Origin: Hyphomicrobiales bacterium
GTDB lineage: Bacteria > Pseudomonadota > Alphaproteobacteria > Rhizobiales > Rhizobiaceae
Length of the DNA stretch: 64,000 nt
Direction of reading: 5' to 3'
Assembly (NCBI GenBank): GCA_900465915.1
Contig: UBKJ01000017.1
Coordinates: 329,032-393,031, forward strand
A program made the position numbers and the translations under genes. Of the stretch, positions 44,306 through 55,702 are shown in pieces. How positions within the stretch are numbered: the stretch's first letter is position 1; every line of letters begins with the position of its first letter. The notes beneath the pieces are model-generated. The model ran no database searches and was not told the origin of the DNA. It was given only the letters and a program-made list of their open reading frames with translations.

Positions 44306-44821
44306 TCAGAGCCGATAGGCGATGCTGTCGTTCCAGAAGCGGTCGAGGCGCTGGAGCGAGCGGTTCATGGCGGTGAACTCCTCGACCTGGATGCCGCCGA
44401 CCTGCTCGATGGAGGCGATATGGCGTTCGTAGAGGGCGGCGACCTGGGCGGCGATCTCGGCGCCCTTCTCCGTCAGGCTGACGCGGACCGAGCGGCGGTC
44501 GACGCGCGAGCGCTGGTGGTGGACGAAGCCCAGCTCGACCAGCTTCTTGAGGTTGTAGGAGACGTTGGAGCCGAGATAATAGCCGCGCGAGCGCAGCTCG
44601 CCCGCCGTCAGCTCGGAATTGCCGATGTTGAACAGGAGCAGCGCCTGCGTGGCGTTGATGTCGCTCCGGCCGCTGCGGTCGAACTCGTCCTTGACCACGT
44701 CGAGCAGGCGGCGGTGCAGCCGCTCGACCAGTTGCAGCGCCTCCAGATAGAGGCCGCGCAGCGCCATGTGCGGGGCCTGAAGCGGGAAGGAAGCGTCCAT
44801 TGCGCGCCGGGTGTTGTTCAT
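44306..44821 (-). CDS. ldtR: MarR-family regulator LdtR
   Basis: A 171-residue winged-helix MarR protein. The DNA-binding part reads I-N-A-T-Q-A-L-L-L-F-N-I-G, then L-T-A-G-E-L-R-S-R-G-Y-Y-L-G-S-N-V-S-Y-N-L-K-K-L-V-E and wing D-R-R-S-V-R-V-S-L-T. The GYYLGSNVSYNLKKLVE helix is the conserved signature of rhizobial/Liberibacter LdtR, which controls an L,D-transpeptidase gene in response to osmotic stress. An L,D-transpeptidase lies two genes downstream. The 170-bp upstream gap has AT-rich DNA suitable for autoregulation. Confidence 0.88.
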   Translation of the reverse strand: MNNTRRAMDASFPLQAPHMALRGLYLEALQLVERLHRRLLDVVKDEFDRSGRSDINATQALLLFNIGNSELTAGELRSRGYYLGSNVSYNLKKLVELGFVHHQRSRVDRRSVRVSLTEKGAEIAAQVAALYERHIASIEQVGGIQVEEFTAMNRSLQRLDRFWNDSIAYRL

Positions 44822-44994
44822 GTTCGTCGCCTCTCTGTCGGAGCGGCTCGTCCGGTAAACCGGGGGCCGCTCTCCTGTCCTGTTACGCGGTCCGTTTTCC
44901 GACCGTCGATGGGAGGAGATTAGGCGAGACGCATAAAATTCGACTTAAAAGTCAGACTTAACAGCTACTTACCGGAAAGAACGGCGATTCTGGC

Positions 44995-45456
44995 TTAATG
45001 TTTGCTTACCGCCGGGGCCTCGCGGCCGGGCAATGCGTCGCGCGCCTGGCGGCGTTTTTCCAGGAAAAGCGCCACGCGGAAGCCCAGATAGACGACGAGG
45101 CAGGCGGCGTTGAAGCCGACCAGCCAGGGCCGGTAGGCGAAATAGCGCGACAGGACCGAATAGATGGCGATTTCGCCCAGCGCCGCCACGAACCACAGCA
45201 CCGGCCCCCAGGGCGCGCGCATCCACAGGCCGGTGGCGGCGACCGGCAGCAGGATGGCCAGCGCCACGGTGGCGGCGCGCCAGGGCCAGGGCATCAGGTC
45301 GAAGCGCCACAGCAGGCCCGGGCGCAGGCCGATCAGCCGCACCCAGTAATAGACGCCGCAGGCCAGCAGGATCAGCGCCAGAATCCGCATGAACCAGGTG
45401 AAGGACCATTCGATTCCGCTGGGCTTGGAATACTGCCGGATTTCGTCCAGATGCAT
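44995..45456 (-). CDS. DUF6163 four-helix membrane protein
   Basis: A 153-residue protein with four clear membrane segments (about residues 22-42, 58-77, 84-104 and 112-132). It has an aromatic-rich N-terminus (IEWSFTWFMRILAL) and a basic tail. It fits the rhizobial DUF6163 group; function unknown. Its ATG overlaps the stop of the upstream CoA hydrolase gene as TGATG. Confidence 0.85.
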   Translation of the reverse strand: MHLDEIRQYSKPSGIEWSFTWFMRILALILLACGVYYWVRLIGLRPGLLWRFDLMPWPWRAATVALAILLPVAATGLWMRAPWGPVLWFVAALGEIAIYSVLSRYFAYRPWLVGFNAACLVVYLGFRVALFLEKRRQARDALPGREAPAVSKH

Positions 45457-46487
45457 CAGAAGCTCAATTCCCCGTCGCCCAGAGTTGCGAAATAGGCGCT
45501 CACCGCCTCGGGCCGCACCGCGTCGAGCGCGGCCGGGCGCCAGACGGGCGCGCCGTCCTTATCGATCAGCGCGGCGCGCACGCCTTCGTAGAAATCGTGG
45601 CCTTCCAGCATGCGGCTGGTGATGCGGAACTCCATCCGCATGCAGTCGTCGAGCGACAGCTTCGCGCCGTCGGCGAGCTGGCGGAAGGTGACGGCGAGGC
45701 TGGTCGGCGAGCGCGTCGCCATCACGCCGAGGATGTCGGCCGCCCCCGCCTTCTCCAGCGCCGCCATGCAGCCCGCAAGCGTCGCCTCGCCGAAGCAATC
45801 GCGGATGGTCGCGCGGGTCTCGGGCGCGGTCTCGAAATCGGGATACTGGCAGCGGGCGAGCGCGGCGTCGAGATCGGCATTGGCGACCAGGTCGTCGCGC
45901 AGGTCATTGAGTTCCTCGGCCGCCACGGCGTGGGTGGCGACGCCGCTTTGCAGGCAGTCGCCCCAGCGCACGCGGTTGCCGGTCAGCGCGAGATAATAGC
46001 CGAAATTGTCGTGCAGATGCGGCAGGAAGGCGCTGCCGCCGACGTCGGGGAAGAAGCCGATGCCGGTCTCGGGCATGGCGAAAAGCGTGTTCTCGGTGAC
46101 GATGCGGTGCGAACCGTGCACGGAGATCCCCGCGCCGCCGCCCATGACGATGCCGTTCAGAAGCGACACATAGGGTTTGGGAAACCGGCCGATGCGGGCG
46201 TTGAGGCGGTATTCGTCGCGGAAGAAGTCGTAGGCCGCCCCGCCTTCCTGCTTCGCCCTGTAGGCCGCGACCACGTCGCCGCCGGCGCAGAAGGCGCGGC
46301 CCTCGCCCTCGACGACGACGCAGGCCACCTCGGGATCGTCCGCCCAGGCCTGCAATGCGCGGTCGAGCGCCAGAATCATGCCGTGGGTCAGCGCGTTGAG
46401 CGCCGAGGCGCGCGTCAGCCGCACAAGCCCGGCCTTGCCCTTGCGTTCGAAGACGATATCGTCGCCGCCGCCGAAATCGATGCGCAT
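45456..46487 (-). CDS. 3-hydroxyisobutyryl-CoA hydrolase-like protein
   Basis: A 343-residue crotonase-fold enzyme, longer than the ~260 residues of plain enoyl-CoA hydratases. GRAFCAGGDV forms one half of the oxyanion hole; GIVMGGGAGISVHG the other. The PETGIGFFPDVGG motif is the diagnostic Glu/Asp pair of HIBYL-CoA hydrolases, used in valine breakdown. ATG at 46487 is preferred because GGAGG lies six bases upstream. It is coupled to DUF6163 and divergent from hemB. Confidence 0.9.
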   Translation of the reverse strand: MRIDFGGGDDIVFERKGKAGLVRLTRASALNALTHGMILALDRALQAWADDPEVACVVVEGEGRAFCAGGDVVAAYRAKQEGGAAYDFFRDEYRLNARIGRFPKPYVSLLNGIVMGGGAGISVHGSHRIVTENTLFAMPETGIGFFPDVGGSAFLPHLHDNFGYYLALTGNRVRWGDCLQSGVATHAVAAEELNDLRDDLVANADLDAALARCQYPDFETAPETRATIRDCFGEATLAGCMAALEKAGAADILGVMATRSPTSLAVTFRQLADGAKLSLDDCMRMEFRITSRMLEGHDFYEGVRAALIDKDGAPVWRPAALDAVRPEAVSAYFATLGDGELSF

Positions 46488-46655
46488 GCTCACCTCCATT
46501 CACCCCCAAGGGGTAGGAACAGTTCGCCCCCGCGTCAATCCTGCACAGGCCAATGTTCTTGGTTTCACCGCTTTTCCCGTGATAAACGACGCGCGACCGA
46601 TGTCAGGCTCTCCCTCTCATCCTTCTTGCGAGTCCTTTTTCTCGGGAACACCGTC

Positions 46656-47693
46656 ATGAGCGAACAGACCAGGAAACATACGCCGGCCCATCTGCGACAG
46701 CATGTCGACGAGGTGACGGGTAGCCGCCGCCTGCGCCGCATGCGCAAGACGGACTGGTCGCGGCGGCTGGTGCAGGAGACGCGGCTGACGGTGGACGACC
46801 TGATCCTGCCCTTCTTCCTCTGCTACGGCACGGGCGTGACCGAGCCGGTCGAGGCCATGCCCGGCGTCGAGCGCCATTCGGTCGACATGGCGGTGCGGCT
46901 GGCCGAGAAGGCGGCGAAGCTGGGCATTCCCGCCATCGCGCCCTTCCCTTGCGAGAAGGCCGAGATCAAGACCGAGGACGGCGCCTTCGTCGCCAGCCCC
47001 GACAACCTCATCAACCGCGCCGTGCGGGCGATCAAGAAGGAAGTGCCGGAGATCGGGATCATCACCGACGCCGCGCTCGACCCCTTCACCACCCACGGCC
47101 ATGACGGCATCCTGCGCGACGGCGAGATTCTCAACGACGAGTCGGTGGCGATGGTGGTGCGCGGCGCGCTCTCGCAGGCCGAGGCCGGGGCCGACATCGT
47201 CGCCCCCTCCGACATGATGGACGGGCGCGTCGGCGCGGTGCGGCGGGCGCTCGACGAGAACGGTTTCCAGCACGTGCCGATCATGTCCTACGCCACCAAG
47301 TTCGCCTCGGCCTTCTACGGCCCCTATCGCGGCGCCATCGGCACGCTGGGGCTGCTCAAGGGCGACAAGAAGACCTATTACCTCGACCCCGCCAATATCG
47401 ACGAGGCGCTGCGCGAGGCCGAGCAGGACGTGGCCGAGGGCGCGGACATGCTGATGGTCAAGCCCGGCATGCCCTATCTCGACGTCATCCACCGGCTCAA
47501 GGACACGTTCCGCATGCCGACCTACGCCTATCAGGTGTCGGGCGAATATTCGATGATCCGCGCCGCCGGCCTCAACGGCTGGATCGACGAGGAGAAGGTG
47601 ATGATGGAGAGCCTCTTGGCCTTCAAGCGCGCCGGCTGCGACGGCGTGCTGACCTATTTCGCGCTCGAGGCCGCCGCGCGGCTCAAGGCCTGA
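46656..47693 (+). CDS. hemB: Delta-aminolevulinic acid dehydratase (porphobilinogen synthase)
   Basis: A 345-residue enzyme with Schiff-base lysines Lys215 (SYATKFAS) and Lys269 (MLMVKPGMPYLD). The metal loop reads TDAALDPFTTHGHDG, with Asp/Ala in place of the Cys triad of zinc-dependent enzymes, so this is the magnesium-type HemB of alphaproteobacteria. It condenses two ALA molecules into porphobilinogen. ATG at 46656; the longer frame upstream overlaps the divergent gene and is rejected. Confidence 0.97.
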   Translation: MSEQTRKHTPAHLRQHVDEVTGSRRLRRMRKTDWSRRLVQETRLTVDDLILPFFLCYGTGVTEPVEAMPGVERHSVDMAVRLAEKAAKLGIPAIAPFPCEKAEIKTEDGAFVASPDNLINRAVRAIKKEVPEIGIITDAALDPFTTHGHDGILRDGEILNDESVAMVVRGALSQAEAGADIVAPSDMMDGRVGAVRRALDENGFQHVPIMSYATKFASAFYGPYRGAIGTLGLLKGDKKTYYLDPANIDEALREAEQDVAEGADMLMVKPGMPYLDVIHRLKDTFRMPTYAYQVSGEYSMIRAAGLNGWIDEEKVMMESLLAFKRAGCDGVLTYFALEAAARLKA

Positions 47694-47781
47694 CCCGCCG
47701 CCTATCTTGAAAAGGCCGCCTCCGGCTCCCATCTGTTGACGGGCGGAATTTTTCCGCGAGCCCGCAACGATGAGAGAACCG

Positions 47782-48252
47782 ATGTCCGATCATATCCTTC
47801 ACGGCGAGATCCTTTCGCCGCGCTTCGACAGCCGCGCGCTTTACGACGGCGTGCGCTCGCGCCGGATCATGGCGTTCCTGATCGATTATCTGATCGTGTT
47901 CCTGCTGTGCATTCCGGTGGCGATCCTGATCGCGGTCTTGGGCGTCGTCACGCTGGGGCTGGGCTGGGCGCTCTACGGGATCATGTTCCCGCTGGTGGCG
48001 CTGTTCTACGTCTCGCGCACGCTGGGCGGGCCGAAGCAGGCCACCAAGGGCATGCAGATGATGAACATCAAGCTCGCGCGGCTGGAAGGCGGAACGGTCG
48101 ACCCGCTGCTGGCGGTGGTGCATACGGTGCTGTTCTGGGGCCTCAACGTGCTTCTGACGCCCTTCGTGCTGCTGGCGACGCTGGTGCTCGACCGCAAGCG
48201 CACCGCGCACGACCTCCTGCTCGGCACCGTCGTCATCCGCTCGGACCGATAG
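47782..48252 (+). CDS. RDD-family membrane protein
   Basis: A 156-residue protein with three to four hydrophobic segments. The RDD motif is R-S-R-R-I-M-A-F-L-I-D-Y-L in the first helix, followed by GGPKQATKGMQMMNIKLARLEGG, the conserved R/D-like loop. LDRKRTAHDLLLGTVVI ends the domain (T-A-H-D is typical). Function unknown, possibly ion transport. ATG at 47770 is an alternative start. Confidence 0.88.
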   Translation: MSDHILHGEILSPRFDSRALYDGVRSRRIMAFLIDYLIVFLLCIPVAILIAVLGVVTLGLGWALYGIMFPLVALFYVSRTLGGPKQATKGMQMMNIKLARLEGGTVDPLLAVVHTVLFWGLNVLLTPFVLLATLVLDRKRTAHDLLLGTVVIRSDR

Positions 48253-48266
48253 CGAAAAATTCAAAA

Positions 48267-48303
48267 CGGCCGCGCGAATGACTCTTGACCTTTCGCGCGG
48301 CCG
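48267..48303 (+). terminator. Stem-loop after RDD gene
   Basis: A perfect 12-bp inverted repeat CGGCCGCGCGAA / TTCGCGCGGCCG with a 13-base loop, but no T-run. It may be a weak terminator or an mRNA-stabilising hairpin between RDD and bpt. Confidence 0.55.
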
Positions 48304-48357
48304 GTTCATCCTGTTGGCGAACATGGTGGTTCCGGTTTCGCCAGCTTCGGATAGTGA

Positions 48358-49107
48358 ATGACCCATCACCCGCAACAGTCTCCGCAGTTCTTCCTGACCG
48401 CGCCCTCGCCCTGTCCCTATCTCGAGGACCAGATGGAGCGGAAAGTGTTCACGCATCTGGTCGGCGACAAGGCGAGCGAAATCAACGACCTGCTGACGCA
48501 GGGCGGCTTCCGCCGCTCGCAGAACATCGCCTACCGGCCGGCTTGCGAATTCTGCCGCGCCTGCGTCTCGGTGCGCATCCTCGCGGACGAGTTTGAGACG
48601 ACGCGCAACATGCGCCGCGTGCTGCGCCGCAACGACGACCTGGTCGGCCGCGTCCACAAGGCCCAGCCCAGCACCGAGCAATATGCGCTGTTCCGCGACT
48701 ATCTCGACGCGCGCCATTCCTCGGGCGGCATGTCGGACATGACGGTGCTCGACTACGCCATGATGGTCGAGGACACCCATGTCAAAACCGAGATCATCGA
48801 ATATCGCCGGCGCGGGCCGGACAGCTTCATCGACCCCAAAGGCGACGGCGAGCTGATCGCCGTGGCGCTGACCGACGTGATGTCGGACGGGCTGTCGATG
48901 GTCTATTCCTTCTATACGCCGCATATGCCCGAGCGCTCGCTCGGCGCCTTCATGATCCTCGACCATGTCCAGCGCGCCCGCGCCGCCGGCCTGCCGCATG
49001 TCTATCTCGGCTACTGGGTCGAGGGCTCGCGCAAGATGCAGTACAAGATCCGCTACCGGCCGCAGGAGCATCTCGGCCCGCGCGGCTGGCAGCGCTTCGA
49101 GGGTTGA
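48358..49107 (+). CDS. bpt: Aspartate/glutamate leucyltransferase (Bpt)
   Basis: A 249-residue N-end-rule transferase. The N-terminal Cys-rich part is visible as [17 protein letters not shown] and [15 protein letters not shown]. The acyl-CoA-like transferase half has [28 protein letters not shown] and [11 protein letters not shown]. It adds leucine to proteins starting with Asp or Glu, marking them for ClpS/ClpAP. Confidence 0.95.
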   Translation: MTHHPQQSPQFFLTAPSPCPYLEDQMERKVFTHLVGDKASEINDLLTQGGFRRSQNIAYRPACEFCRACVSVRILADEFETTRNMRRVLRRNDDLVGRVHKAQPSTEQYALFRDYLDARHSSGGMSDMTVLDYAMMVEDTHVKTEIIEYRRRGPDSFIDPKGDGELIAVALTDVMSDGLSMVYSFYTPHMPERSLGAFMILDHVQRARAAGLPHVYLGYWVEGSRKMQYKIRYRPQEHLGPRGWQRFEG

Positions 49108-49110
49108 ATC

Positions 49111-49200
49111 AAAAAGAGCCGTTATCTTTTTGTTTTCACGCATTGTCCTGACGCAAAAGCGCTTCGCGCTTTTGCTGGAAATGCTCAGGCGGCTCTTTTT
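49111..49200. terminator. Bidirectional terminator stem interrupted by a palindromic repeat
   Basis: AAAAAGAGCCG (49111-49121) and CGGCTCTTTTT (49190-49200) form a perfect 11-bp terminator-like stem, but the arms are 68 bp apart. The loop contains palindromic repeat copy B. It lies between the convergent bpt and parC. Confidence 0.7.
49138..49185. repeat. Interspersed palindromic repeat, copy B
   Basis: A 48-bp element with ACGCATTGTC / GGAAATGCT ends and a perfect core palindrome GCAAAAGCGCTTCGCGCTTTTGC. It is homologous to copy A at 23407-23453. Confidence 0.75.
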
Positions 49201-49204
49201 TTAT

Positions 49205-51517
<2,313 letters not shown>

Positions 51518-51732
51518 GGCCTTTGGTACCAATTGCGCGATTCGTCAGCAAGAAGGCGGGAGAACCAATCCAGTACATTTGTCGCAAATCCGTCGCCATT
51601 GGCGGCTATCGAGCGGATACGGGCCGTGGAATTTCGCGGTCCGGCGCGGGGCCGCGGTCGAATCGCGATTGAGCGGACGGGGTCTTTGCGCTTATGAAGG
51701 TGGGATATTATTTGATCAGGCAGGAGTTTCAC

Positions 51733-52938
51733 ATGCATATTTTCACTCTCAAGCCGGCGGCGCGCATTCTGGCGGCGGGCACGGCGCTTTCGATCGCCTT
51801 CGGCGGCGCGGCGCTGGCCGCCGACGCCAATGCGGTCGCGAACCGCATCAAGGAGATTTACGGCAAGCAGGGCGTGGAGCTGACCTTCGCCGGCGTCAAG
51901 GGCGACAGCAGCACCGTGGTGCTGCAGGACGTGAAGGCGAAGATCGCCGTCGCGAAAGCCCCGGACCACAAGGAATTCTCCGTCGGCGACATCCAGCTCA
52001 ACAACGTGCAGGACGGCGCGGACGGCGCCTACAAGATCGGCGAAGTGGTGGTTCCCGACGTCGACGTCCAGGAGCCGGGCAAGAACGAACAGGGCCATTT
52101 CACCGTCACCGGCATCCGCATGAGCGACGTCGAGCTGCCCTCGCCCAACGCGCAGGGCGCGCTGGCGCAGATGATCTTCTACCACAAGGCCAACGTGGCC
52201 GAGATGACCTTCGGCAAGCCGGGCGAGGACGGCATGACCGTCAAGGACATCTCCGCCACGCTCGACAGCGCCGACCGGGCCAAGAAGATCGACTTCTCGA
52301 TGACCGTCGGCAGCATCGACGCCGCCTTCAAGTCCAAGAACCCGCTGGAGGCGCTCGACACCGACAAACTGCACGCCACCGTGCAGAGCAGCGGAAGCTG
52401 GGCCCCGACCGACGGCGACGCCAGGCTCGACAACGTCACCATCGACGCGCAGGACATCGGCAAGCTGACGCTCTCGGGCGATATCGGCGGCTATGACGTG
52501 GCCTTCGTCGAGGCGGTGCAGAAGATGCAGCAGGACATGGTCAAGAACCAGGGCAAGCAGGACAACAGCGCCGCCGGCCTCGCCATGCTGGGCCTCGCCG
52601 AGCAGCTCAACCTCAAGAACCTGTCGATCCGCTTCGACGACGCCTCGCTGACCGACAAGCTGCTCACTTATTACGCCAAGAAGCAGGGCTCGGACGCCGC
52701 CGCGCTGCGCGAGCAGATCAAGATGATGGTTCCGCTGATGGCCACGCAGCTCAAGAACCCCGACTTCATCCAGTCGGTCAAGGACGCCTCGGACAAGTAT
52801 TTCACCGATCCGAAGTCGCTGACCCTGTCGGCCTCGCCCGACCAGCCGGTGACCTTCGCCTCCATCGCCGCCGCCGCGTCGCTGGACCCGACCAAGCTGA
52901 TCCAGCTCCTCAAGGTCGGCATCGTCGCCAACAACTGA
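51733..52938 (+). CDS. Exported hypothetical protein
   Basis: A 401-residue protein with a Sec signal peptide cleaved near A-L-A-A (GGAALAADANAVANRIKEI). The mature part is rich in beta-strand-like alternations and D/K residues. It has repeats of ideas such as T-D-K-L-H-A-T-V and D-N-V-T-I-D-A-Q-D-I-G-K-L-T-L-S-G, reminiscent of AsmA/lipid-transfer type beta-rich periplasmic proteins. No firm family is recognised. A second half is more helical (AEQLNLKNLSIRFDDASLTDKLL). The ATG follows CAGGAG. It looks monocistronic with a strong terminator. Confidence 0.8.
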   Translation: MHIFTLKPAARILAAGTALSIAFGGAALAADANAVANRIKEIYGKQGVELTFAGVKGDSSTVVLQDVKAKIAVAKAPDHKEFSVGDIQLNNVQDGADGAYKIGEVVVPDVDVQEPGKNEQGHFTVTGIRMSDVELPSPNAQGALAQMIFYHKANVAEMTFGKPGEDGMTVKDISATLDSADRAKKIDFSMTVGSIDAAFKSKNPLEALDTDKLHATVQSSGSWAPTDGDARLDNVTIDAQDIGKLTLSGDIGGYDVAFVEAVQKMQQDMVKNQGKQDNSAAGLAMLGLAEQLNLKNLSIRFDDASLTDKLLTYYAKKQGSDAAALREQIKMMVPLMATQLKNPDFIQSVKDASDKYFTDPKSLTLSASPDQPVTFASIAAAASLDPTKLIQLLKVGIVANN

Positions 52939-52957
52939 TCCCGGCGCATGTCATGAG

Positions 52958-52995
52958 AAAGGCCCGAAATCGGAAACGATTTCGGGCCTTTTTTC
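52958..52995 (+). terminator. Strong terminator after exported protein
   Basis: A perfect 15-bp stem AAAGGCCCGAAATCG / CGATTTCGGGCCTTT with a GAAA tetraloop and six or more T. Confidence 0.95.
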
Positions 52996-53020
52996 GTCGC
53001 GGGCGACGGGTGAAAGCGCC

Positions 53021-53560
53021 CTATTCCTTGTGCAGGGCCGCCGCCTTGGCCAGCGCCGCGGGCATGTAGCCCTCGACCTGCTTCTCCATGGCCTCGTAGG
53101 CCTCCATGGGCTTGCCCCAGGCGTCGAGCACGTCCTCGTTCTTGCCAGTGGCGTATTCGGCCAGCGTGAAGGTCTTGTCCTTGGCCTCGGGGAACTGCTG
53201 GATCACCTTGGCCTTGTGCTTGGCGGTCGCCGTCAGGATGAGGTCGGCGTGGCGGACGTCGTTCTCGCCGAGCTGCACCGAGCGATGCGCCGAGACGTCC
53301 ATGCCCTTGGCGGACAACACGGCCACGGCGTTGGCCTCCGGCATGGTGTCGAAGGGGTCGACGTCGACGCCGCGCGAGATGACGGCGATCGGCAGCTTCT
53401 TCTCCGCGATGTCGCGCCGGGCGAGCGCCTCGGCCGTCACGCTGCGGCCGGTGTTGCCGGTGCAGACGAAGGCCACCTTCACCGGCCCCTCGGCCCGCGC
53501 GGCGACGCTTGCGGCCAGCGACATCGCCGCGGCGGCGGCCAGCATGATCAACTTGTTCAT
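53021..53560 (-). CDS. Low-molecular-weight protein tyrosine phosphatase-like, exported
   Basis: A 179-residue protein. The LMW-PTP active site is CTGNTGRS (Cys33 and Arg39, C-x5-R-S), and a general-acid type Asp is in LDAWGKPM. What is unusual is the N-terminus. MNKLIMLAAAAAMSLAA...ARAEG is a Sec signal peptide with cleavage at A-R-A, so the enzyme should act in the periplasm. It may be a phosphatase or an arsenate reductase-like relative. ATG at 53560. It is separated from aspS by a terminator. Confidence 0.88.
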   Translation of the reverse strand: MNKLIMLAAAAAMSLAASVAARAEGPVKVAFVCTGNTGRSVTAEALARRDIAEKKLPIAVISRGVDVDPFDTMPEANAVAVLSAKGMDVSAHRSVQLGENDVRHADLILTATAKHKAKVIQQFPEAKDKTFTLAEYATGKNEDVLDAWGKPMEAYEAMEKQVEGYMPAALAKAAALHKE

Positions 53561-53623
53561 TGTCCGTCCTGTGTCTTTTGAAACGATGCGCCCATCATAG
53601 GCGATTTCGATAACGCCCATATG

Positions 53624-53651
53624 AAAAACCCGGCGCGAGGCCGGGTTTTTT
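53624..53651 (-). terminator. Terminator after aspS
   Basis: Stem AAAAACCCGG / CCGGGTTTTT with a 7-base loop; T-run on the minus strand 20 bp after the aspS stop. Confidence 0.85.
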
Positions 53652-53671
53652 GCGTGAGGCCGGAAACCGGC

Positions 53672-55459
53672 TCAGCTCTTCTGGACGGGCGCGAGCCGGA
53701 TGTTGAGGTCGCGGAGCTGCGCCGGCGTCACGTCGGACGGCGCGCCCATCAGGAGGTCGAGCGCCTGCTGGTTCATCGGGAACAGCGAGATCTCGCGCAG
53801 GTTCTTGGCCCCCACCAGCAGCATGATGACGCGGTCGATGCCGGCCGCCATGCCGCCATGCGGCGGCGCGCCGTACTGGAAGGCGCGGTAGAGGCCGCCG
53901 AAGCGCTCCTCGACGTCCTGCTGGCTGAGGCCGACCTTCTCGAAGGCCTTGACCATGACTTCCGGCAGCTGGTTGCGGATCGAGCCGGAGGCGATCTCGT
54001 AGCCGTTGCAGACGAGGTCGTACTGATAGGCCTTGATCGCCAGCAGATCCATGTTTTCCAGCGCCTCCATGCCGCCCTGCGGCATCGAGAACGGGTTGTG
54101 GGCGAAGTCGAGCTTCTTGTTGTCCTCGTCCCATTCGTAGAACGGGAAGTCGATGATCCAGGCCAGCTCGAAGCGGTCGCGGTCGACGAGGTTCAGCTCC
54201 TCGCCGGCGCGGGTGCGGGCGTCGCCGGCGAATTTGTAGAATTTCTTCGGGTCGCCCGCGACGAAGAAGCAGGCGTCGCCGTCGGCGAGGCCGAGCTGGG
54301 CGCGGATCGCGTCGGTGCGCTCCTCGCCGATGTTCTTGGCGATGGGGCCGGCGCCTTCGAGCTTGTCGCCCTCCTTGCGCCAGAAGATATAGCCGAGGCC
54401 CGGCTGGCCCTCGCCTTGCGCCCAGGAATTCATGCGGTCGCAGAAGGCGCGGCTGCCGCCGGTCTTCGCCGGGATGGCCCAGACCTCGACCTTGGGGTCG
54501 TTGGCGATCATGTTGGCGAAGACCTTGAAGCCGGAGCCGGCGAAATGCCCGGTCACCGCCTGCATCTCGATCGGGTTGCGCAGGTCGGGCTTGTCGGAGC
54601 CGTAGGTGCGGATGGCGTCGTCATAGGCGATGCGGCGGAATTTTTGCGTCACCGGCTTGCCTTCGGCGAATTCCTCGAAGACGCCGCGCATGACCGGCTC
54701 CATCGTCTCCCAGACTTCCTCCTGGGTGACGAAGCTCATCTCCAGGTCGAGCTGGTAGAACTCGCCCGGCAGGCGGTCGGCGCGCGGGTCCTCGTCGCGG
54801 AAGCAGGGCGCGATCTGGAAATAGCGGTCGAAGCCCGCCACCATCAGAAGCTGCTTGTACTGCTGCGGCGCCTGCGGAAGCGCGTAGAACTTGCCGGGAT
54901 GGATGCGGCTCGGCACGAGGAAGTCGCGCGCCCCTTCCGGCGACGAGGCCGTCAGGATCGGCGTCGAGAACTCGTTGAAGCCGATCTCGGTCATGCGCCG
55001 GCGCATGGCGGCGATGATCTTCGTGCGGCTCATGATGTTCTTGTGCAGCGTCTCGCGGCGCAGGTCGAGGAAGCGGTATTTCAACCGGATGTCCTCGGGA
55101 TAGTCCGGCTCGCCGAAGACCGGCAGCGGCAGCTCCTTGGCGGCGGCCAGCACCTCGATCTCGGAGGCGAAGATCTCGACCTCGCCGGTCGGCAGGTTCG
55201 GGTTGACCGCCTCGCCGGCGCGCGCCTTCACCTGGCCGTCGACGCGGATCACCCATTCGCCGCGCACCGTCTCGGCGACCTTGAAGGCGGGCGAATCGGG
55301 GTCGGCGACGATCTGCGTCAGGCCGTAATGGTCGCGCAGGTCGATGAACAGGATGCCGCCATGGTCGCGGACGCGATGAACCCAGCCCGACAGGCGAACA
55401 TTGGAACCGGCGTCCGACTTGCGAAGGGCTGCGCAGGTGTGGCTGCGGTAACGATGCAT
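53672..55459 (-). CDS. aspS: Aspartyl-tRNA synthetase
   Basis: A 595-residue class II synthetase of bacterial type. The N-terminal OB fold has [20 protein letters not shown], and motif 2 is [15 protein letters not shown]. The bacterial GAD insertion domain lies in the middle, and motif 3 is [13 protein letters not shown]. The substrate loop is [11 protein letters not shown]. Whether it discriminates tRNA-Asp from tRNA-Asn cannot be read safely from sequence alone. ATG at 55459; divergent from rnd. Confidence 0.97.
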   Translation of the reverse strand: MHRYRSHTCAALRKSDAGSNVRLSGWVHRVRDHGGILFIDLRDHYGLTQIVADPDSPAFKVAETVRGEWVIRVDGQVKARAGEAVNPNLPTGEVEIFASEIEVLAAAKELPLPVFGEPDYPEDIRLKYRFLDLRRETLHKNIMSRTKIIAAMRRRMTEIGFNEFSTPILTASSPEGARDFLVPSRIHPGKFYALPQAPQQYKQLLMVAGFDRYFQIAPCFRDEDPRADRLPGEFYQLDLEMSFVTQEEVWETMEPVMRGVFEEFAEGKPVTQKFRRIAYDDAIRTYGSDKPDLRNPIEMQAVTGHFAGSGFKVFANMIANDPKVEVWAIPAKTGGSRAFCDRMNSWAQGEGQPGLGYIFWRKEGDKLEGAGPIAKNIGEERTDAIRAQLGLADGDACFFVAGDPKKFYKFAGDARTRAGEELNLVDRDRFELAWIIDFPFYEWDEDNKKLDFAHNPFSMPQGGMEALENMDLLAIKAYQYDLVCNGYEIASGSIRNQLPEVMVKAFEKVGLSQQDVEERFGGLYRAFQYGAPPHGGMAAGIDRVIMLLVGAKNLREISLFPMNQQALDLLMGAPSDVTPAQLRDLNIRLAPVQKS

Positions 55460-55702
55460 GATTTCTGCCTTCCGGAAATTGTCAGATCGTGTGCGGGCGA
55501 ACGCGCCCGTAAATTCCGGCGGAAAAGCGCATTTTGACCGGGTTTTGTCAAGCCTGCATCGGCCCCGGCGGCCCGCGCCCGCGCCCGTTCACGCCGCATG
55601 TCGGCGAAAAATACGATTTTCCCTTGTCGTTTCTGTTGGCGCGCGCAACTATTCGCGCATTCTTCCGCGACAATCCCCGCCGCTTCGTTCTAAAAGGAAG
55701 CC

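Noticed and set aside
53621..55537. Long plus-strand frame over aspS
   Set aside because: Antisense shadow of aspartyl-tRNA synthetase with no domain.
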